Shown: in pieces, positions 61,153-64,000 of the stretch
Numbering within the stretch: position 1 is the stretch's first letter
Layout: each line of letters begins with the position of its first letter
Assembly: GCA_000739535.1 (NCBI GenBank)
Contig: DF820465.1
Location: 754,285-818,284 of the forward strand
Direction: 5' to 3'
DNA length: 64,000 nucleotides
From: Candidatus Vecturithrix granuli
Lineage (GTDB): Bacteria; Moduliflexota; Moduliflexia; Moduliflexales; Moduliflexaceae
The notes under the pieces: generated by a model
Seen by the model: only the letters and a program-made list of their open reading frames with translations
The model's database searches: none
Told to the model about the DNA's origin: nothing
Program-made: the position numbers and the translations under genes

Positions 61153-63057
61153 ATGAGCACTGTTTCTTCGCACACATTATTCACTTTGCATAATATCAGC
61201 GTGAATTATGGAGAATTCAGAGCCTTGCGCCAGATTAATCTGACCCTGGAGAACGCCGAAATTCATGCGATTGTCGGCGAACACGGGGCTGGTAAGTCGT
61301 CGCTCGGCCTGATGCTTAATGGCATTTTGCAACCGTCGGTGGGAACGATCTCTTTCGAAGGCAAAGAGTATGCCGCCTTGACCGTGACGACGGCTCTGAA
61401 ATTAGGAATTCGCATGATTTATCAGCAGGTGCGCTTATATGACCAGTTTACGGTGGCCGAGAATTTATTTTTATCCAATAACCGGATCAATCGTTTTCTG
61501 TGGAGTACAAAGAAGCGCTTCCTCAGCGCGGCGAATGATTTGTTGAACCGTTACAGATTCGACATCGATCCGAAAACCCTGGTGCAAAATCTGCATGTAT
61601 CAGATCAAACCGTGATTGAAATCCTCAAACATATTCAGCACCACCCGAAGTTGCTCATTCTGGATGAAGCCCTGGAGCGACTGTCTGCGCCTGTGCTGAA
61701 TAAAGTGCTCAACATGCTGACAGAATTGCGTCAGGCTGGAACCTCAATTCTGGTCATCACCCACCGTATTGATGATATTTACCATCTTGCCGATCGCGTG
61801 AGCATCCTGAAAAATGGGGAAATTCTGCTGACCGATCACATCAAAAATATCGATAAAATTCATTTGATCAAGATGGCCTATACCCAGATTTCGGCCGAGG
61901 AACATCTTGAGAATCTCAATCAAGAGTTCTATCAACTCCTCAAATATAACGAAGCCATCCTGCGGAATCTCCCGGTGAATTTGATTGTCACGGATACGGA
62001 AAATAGGATCAAAATGATCAATGATCACTGTAAACGTTACTTCAATTTGCACGACAGCTCGTATTTTAATGTTCCGTTAAATCAGGTCTTTTCAAGCCCC
62101 AATCCTGAGATCCTCAATTTCCTGAATAAGGCTTTGCATGAAAAGGAGGGCAAAACGTTTTATCAGGCACCGATCACCTTTCATAACCATCCGCTCATTA
62201 GCAACCTGAAAATGTTTCCTATTCATGATGAGACTTTTTTGATTGGCAAAATCATTATTATTGAGGATGTCACCGAATACGATCAATTACAAAAACAAGT
62301 GATGTTATCTGAAAAATTGGCATCCGTTGGCCTGTTAGCTGCCGGAGTCGCCCATGAAATTAATAATCCCCTGGGGATCGTGTATAACTATCTGAGCCAT
62401 ATCAAATACAACTTTCAGGGCCAGGAACTGCACGAAGCGATTGATCGCGTGCATGAAGAAATTTCTTCGATTGCCAATATTGTTAGCCACCTGCACACCT
62501 TTTCAGACAAAAAACAGGGGGAGAAAGAAGAGCTTGACATTAATGAGATTATTCAAAGAATTTTGAATCTTATCAAACACCATGCCAAATCTCAACAAAT
62601 TTGCATTCATTTTACGCCGTGCGAAACAGAACTGTTGATTCGAGCGAATAGAAATGAGATTAAACAAGTGCTGCTGAATTTGTTCAAAAACAGCTTCGAA
62701 GCCATGCCTTCGGGTGGTGAGATTTTTATCAACACCCGTATTCTGCAAGAACATGGCACACCTTTGGTGCAAATTCGCTTTCAGGATACGGGACCGGGCA
62801 TAAATGATGACAACCCAATGAATATTTTCCTTCCTTTTTACTCGACAAAAAAGGGAAACGAGCAGAATCTTGGTCTTGGTCTTTCAGTGAGTTACGGGAT
62901 TATCAAAAAATATCACGGTGCGATTTCCGTGCAAAATATCGAGAATGCGGGTTGTCAGTTTGTGATCAACTTTCCGCAAGCAACGTCTCAATCTGATGAG
63001 TCTGGAAGAGAAACCGAGTTTTTTCGAAAAGACCCGGTTTCTGATACACACGAATGA
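61153..63057 (+). CDS. ABC-ATPase / PAS-like / histidine kinase fusion protein
   Basis: 634 residues, no membrane segment. Residues 1-245 are an RbsA-type N-terminal ATPase domain: Walker A GEHGAGKSS (42-50), Q-loop YQQ (90-92), altered signature LHVSDQ (147-152) where RbsA has LSVAQK, Walker B LLILDEAL (167-174, catalytic Glu172 retained), H-loop His204. Residues about 262-376 are a PAS-like region. HisKA with phospho-acceptor His401 (AAGVAHEINNPLG) and an ATPase domain with N-box (VLLNLFKNSFEA), G1 (QDTGPGI) and G2 (LGLGLSVSYG) follow. It is co-directional with the sigma-54 activator, 17 bases downstream. The likely role is a transport-coupled sensor kinase. The tail encodes GRETEFFRKDPVSD inside a palindrome of the CCGGGTTTC family, so the last residues are probably repeat-derived. 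Confidence 0.93.
   Translation: MSTVSSHTLFTLHNISVNYGEFRALRQINLTLENAEIHAIVGEHGAGKSSLGLMLNGILQPSVGTISFEGKEYAALTVTTALKLGIRMIYQQVRLYDQFTVAENLFLSNNRINRFLWSTKKRFLSAANDLLNRYRFDIDPKTLVQNLHVSDQTVIEILKHIQHHPKLLILDEALERLSAPVLNKVLNMLTELRQAGTSILVITHRIDDIYHLADRVSILKNGEILLTDHIKNIDKIHLIKMAYTQISAEEHLENLNQEFYQLLKYNEAILRNLPVNLIVTDTENRIKMINDHCKRYFNLHDSSYFNVPLNQVFSSPNPEILNFLNKALHEKEGKTFYQAPITFHNHPLISNLKMFPIHDETFLIGKIIIIEDVTEYDQLQKQVMLSEKLASVGLLAAGVAHEINNPLGIVYNYLSHIKYNFQGQELHEAIDRVHEEISSIANIVSHLHTFSDKKQGEKEELDINEIIQRILNLIKHHAKSQQICIHFTPCETELLIRANRNEIKQVLLNLFKNSFEAMPSGGEIFINTRILQEHGTPLVQIRFQDTGPGINDDNPMNIFLPFYSTKKGNEQNLGLGLSVSYGIIKKYHGAISVQNIENAGCQFVINFPQATSQSDESGRETEFFRKDPVSDTHE
63009..63042. repeat. CCGGGTTTC-family palindrome inside the kinase 3' end
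   Basis: The arms AGAAACCGAGTTTTTT and GACCCGGTTTCT are imperfectly complementary. The palindrome is read through as coding sequence near the kinase C-terminus, unlike the other family members, which lie outside genes. Confidence 0.75.
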
Positions 63058-63110
63058 ACATTTCATTTACATAGGAACTATCATGAGTCAGCCGCTCACC
63101 CGGCATGATG

Positions 63111-63215
63111 AAACTACAAGGATTTCGTGTAGGAAGGATTCTCAGGGGCAGGGTTCGGTTTCACACCGACCAGTTCGCTGTCAAGAATCCTTCCTACAGA
63201 AAATCCTTGTAGTTT
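63111..63215. repeat. Large nested hairpin upstream of the RraA-like gene
   Basis: The outer stem is 15 perfect base pairs (AAACTACAAGGATTT with AAATCCTTGTAGTTT). The inner stem is 14 perfect base pairs (arm GTAGGAAGGATTCT). The apical part contains GGTTCGGT/ACCGACC around TTCAC. The structure spans about 105 bases and ends 15 bases before the ATG of the RraA-like gene, with its ribosome site just downstream. It shares the ACTACAAGGAT arm with the hairpin at 2599-2664, so it may be a mobile palindromic element. Confidence 0.85.
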
Positions 63216-63230
63216 GATAGGAGTAACATT

Positions 63231-63938
63231 ATGACGAAACGTACACAAGAAGAAATGCTTGCCAAATTAATGCAATTTAACACCCCTTCCATTTCAAATA
63301 TTGTCGCCACGTATCCCAACCATCCCTTATGCCTGAAGTTGTATGACCCCTGGAACGGGAGTTGGTACACGGATACGTCTATTCGCTCTATCATGCCGGA
63401 GTTAGGACGGGCCATAGGGTATGCCGTGACCTTCACTTATTCCCTGCCCGGGCCTGATACTCTGCCATTTATCGATTTGATTGCAGCCCTGTACAACGCC
63501 CCCAAACCCGTGATTGCGGTGTTTCAACATCATTATCCGCCCGGCATTCTTGCGCGTGCGGCTGCGTTTGGCGGACAAACCGCGAGCTTATTTCAGGTTT
63601 GCGGAGTCGCTGGTGTGATCACTGATAGCCCGATTCGTGACCTGGATGAAATTCGACCGACCGGCATTCCGCATCTGGCCAGCGGCGTGACTCCCGGACA
63701 CGGCCCCTTGCATGTGCGTACAATCAATACGCCGGTCGTCGTTGCCGGTATGGAAGTGAAATCAGGCGAACTGATTCATTTGGATGAGCACGGGGCTGTC
63801 AAATTTCCGGCCAATCAGTTGGAAGCTGTCTGCGAAAAGATTGACGCTTTTGATCAGGAAGAAAAGGCGCAGGTCGAAGCCTTGCAGCGTGCAAAAAATC
63901 TTGAGGAAGTCCAGGAGGCGTGGAATAAATATAAATAA
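63231..63938 (+). CDS. RraA-like / HMG aldolase family protein
   Basis: 235 residues of the RraA fold, with the conserved CGVAGVITDSPIRDLDEI, whose Asp-Arg pair in family members contacts the substrate, and a C-terminal helical extension. Enzymatic members cleave 4-hydroxy-4-methyl-2-oxoglutarate or related acids with a divalent metal; RraA itself inhibits RNase E. A catabolic role in the sugar module is plausible given position. AGGAG lies at 63219-63223, between the hairpin and the ATG. The last 62 bases of the window after its stop show nothing clear. Confidence 0.85.
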   Translation: MTKRTQEEMLAKLMQFNTPSISNIVATYPNHPLCLKLYDPWNGSWYTDTSIRSIMPELGRAIGYAVTFTYSLPGPDTLPFIDLIAALYNAPKPVIAVFQHHYPPGILARAAAFGGQTASLFQVCGVAGVITDSPIRDLDEIRPTGIPHLASGVTPGHGPLHVRTINTPVVVAGMEVKSGELIHLDEHGAVKFPANQLEAVCEKIDAFDQEEKAQVEALQRAKNLEEVQEAWNKYK

Positions 63939-64000
63939 CTCACTTTACGCAGTAGATAAAAAAGTTCTTTGACAAATATCTTGTGATCATGTTCAGATCC

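Noticed and set aside
63140..63195. Sequence AGGGGCAGGG...CCGACC resembling the start of an FMN riboswitch
   Set aside because: The remaining conserved stems of the FMN element are missing and the region is explained by a two-stem hairpin of about 105 bases. No riboflavin gene follows.
62996..63217. Plus-strand frame running through the hairpin before the RraA-like gene
   Set aside because: It overlaps the kinase end and consists mostly of hairpin sequence. A short leader peptide from 63083 is possible but not supported as a protein.

Overview
The window comes from the chromosome of an uncultured-type Gram-negative bacterium. It encodes an outer-membrane secretin with a PilMNOPQ type IV pilus operon, a plug-less outer-membrane barrel, several tetratricopeptide (TPR) envelope proteins, an O-antigen-ligase-like protein and a YejM/PbgA-like membrane sulfatase. 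No rRNA, tRNA, CRISPR array, phage or transposase gene was seen. Many intergenic gaps carry perfect or near-perfect short palindromes and arrays of 7- or 9-base repeats. The gene set and palindrome density remind me of candidate phylum KSB3 (Moduliflexus/Vecturithrix-like) genomes. That placement is a guess from memory and was not tested.

Layout. Bases 1-2400 (minus): a PhoR/PhoB-like two-component pair (kinase cut by the window edge) and a secreted protein of unknown function. 2700-9300: a PilW/PilF-like TPR lipoprotein, a 1,000-residue periplasmic TPR protein, a TonB-receptor-like barrel and a CpoB-like TPR protein. 9400-13300: two small related helical proteins, then an NtrC-type sigma-54 regulator with its membrane sensor kinase. 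13700-17620 (plus): a zinc-ribbon protein, a coiled-coil membrane protein, ksgA and uppP in one tight operon. 17700-23300 (minus): efp, a TPR protein with a very long Glu-rich tract, an Ig-like-repeat lipoprotein and a small lipoprotein. 23366-28816 (minus): pilMNOPQ. 29200-41200: O-antigen ligase-like and sulfatase genes, HD hydrolase, ilvD, thioredoxin, an orphan MotA/ZorA-like channel protein with a long tail, DUF362 plus a Tat-signal radical-SAM protein, and a site-2 protease. 41358-51345 (minus): glgC, ruvB-ruvA-ruvC-yebC, alr, a Tat lipoprotein glycosidase, an RRM protein, an FKBP prolyl isomerase, a TerB-like protein and a nicotinate phosphoribosyltransferase-like enzyme.

51750-63938 looks like one regulated carbohydrate module. 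A minus-strand operon encodes a Gfo/Idh/MocA dehydrogenase, two TIM-barrel sugar isomerase/epimerases, an RbsA-type double ATPase, an RbsC-type permease and two tandem paralogous sugar-binding proteins. It starts behind an exact-consensus sigma-54 promoter. Divergent from it is an NtrC-type sigma-54 activator followed by a 634-residue protein that fuses an RbsA-like ABC ATPase domain to a PAS-like region and a complete histidine kinase, with no membrane segment. This architecture is the most interesting item in the window. I infer that the kinase reads sugar transport by docking its ATPase domain on the RbsC-type permease and signals to the adjacent activator, which switches on the transporter operon.

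The second unusual theme is DNA structure: three hairpins built from 7-base units (one of 19 units in perfect register), a 9-base version, two long hairpins sharing the arm ACTACAAGGAT, and a family of CCGGGTTTC palindromes, some placed as terminators and some not.
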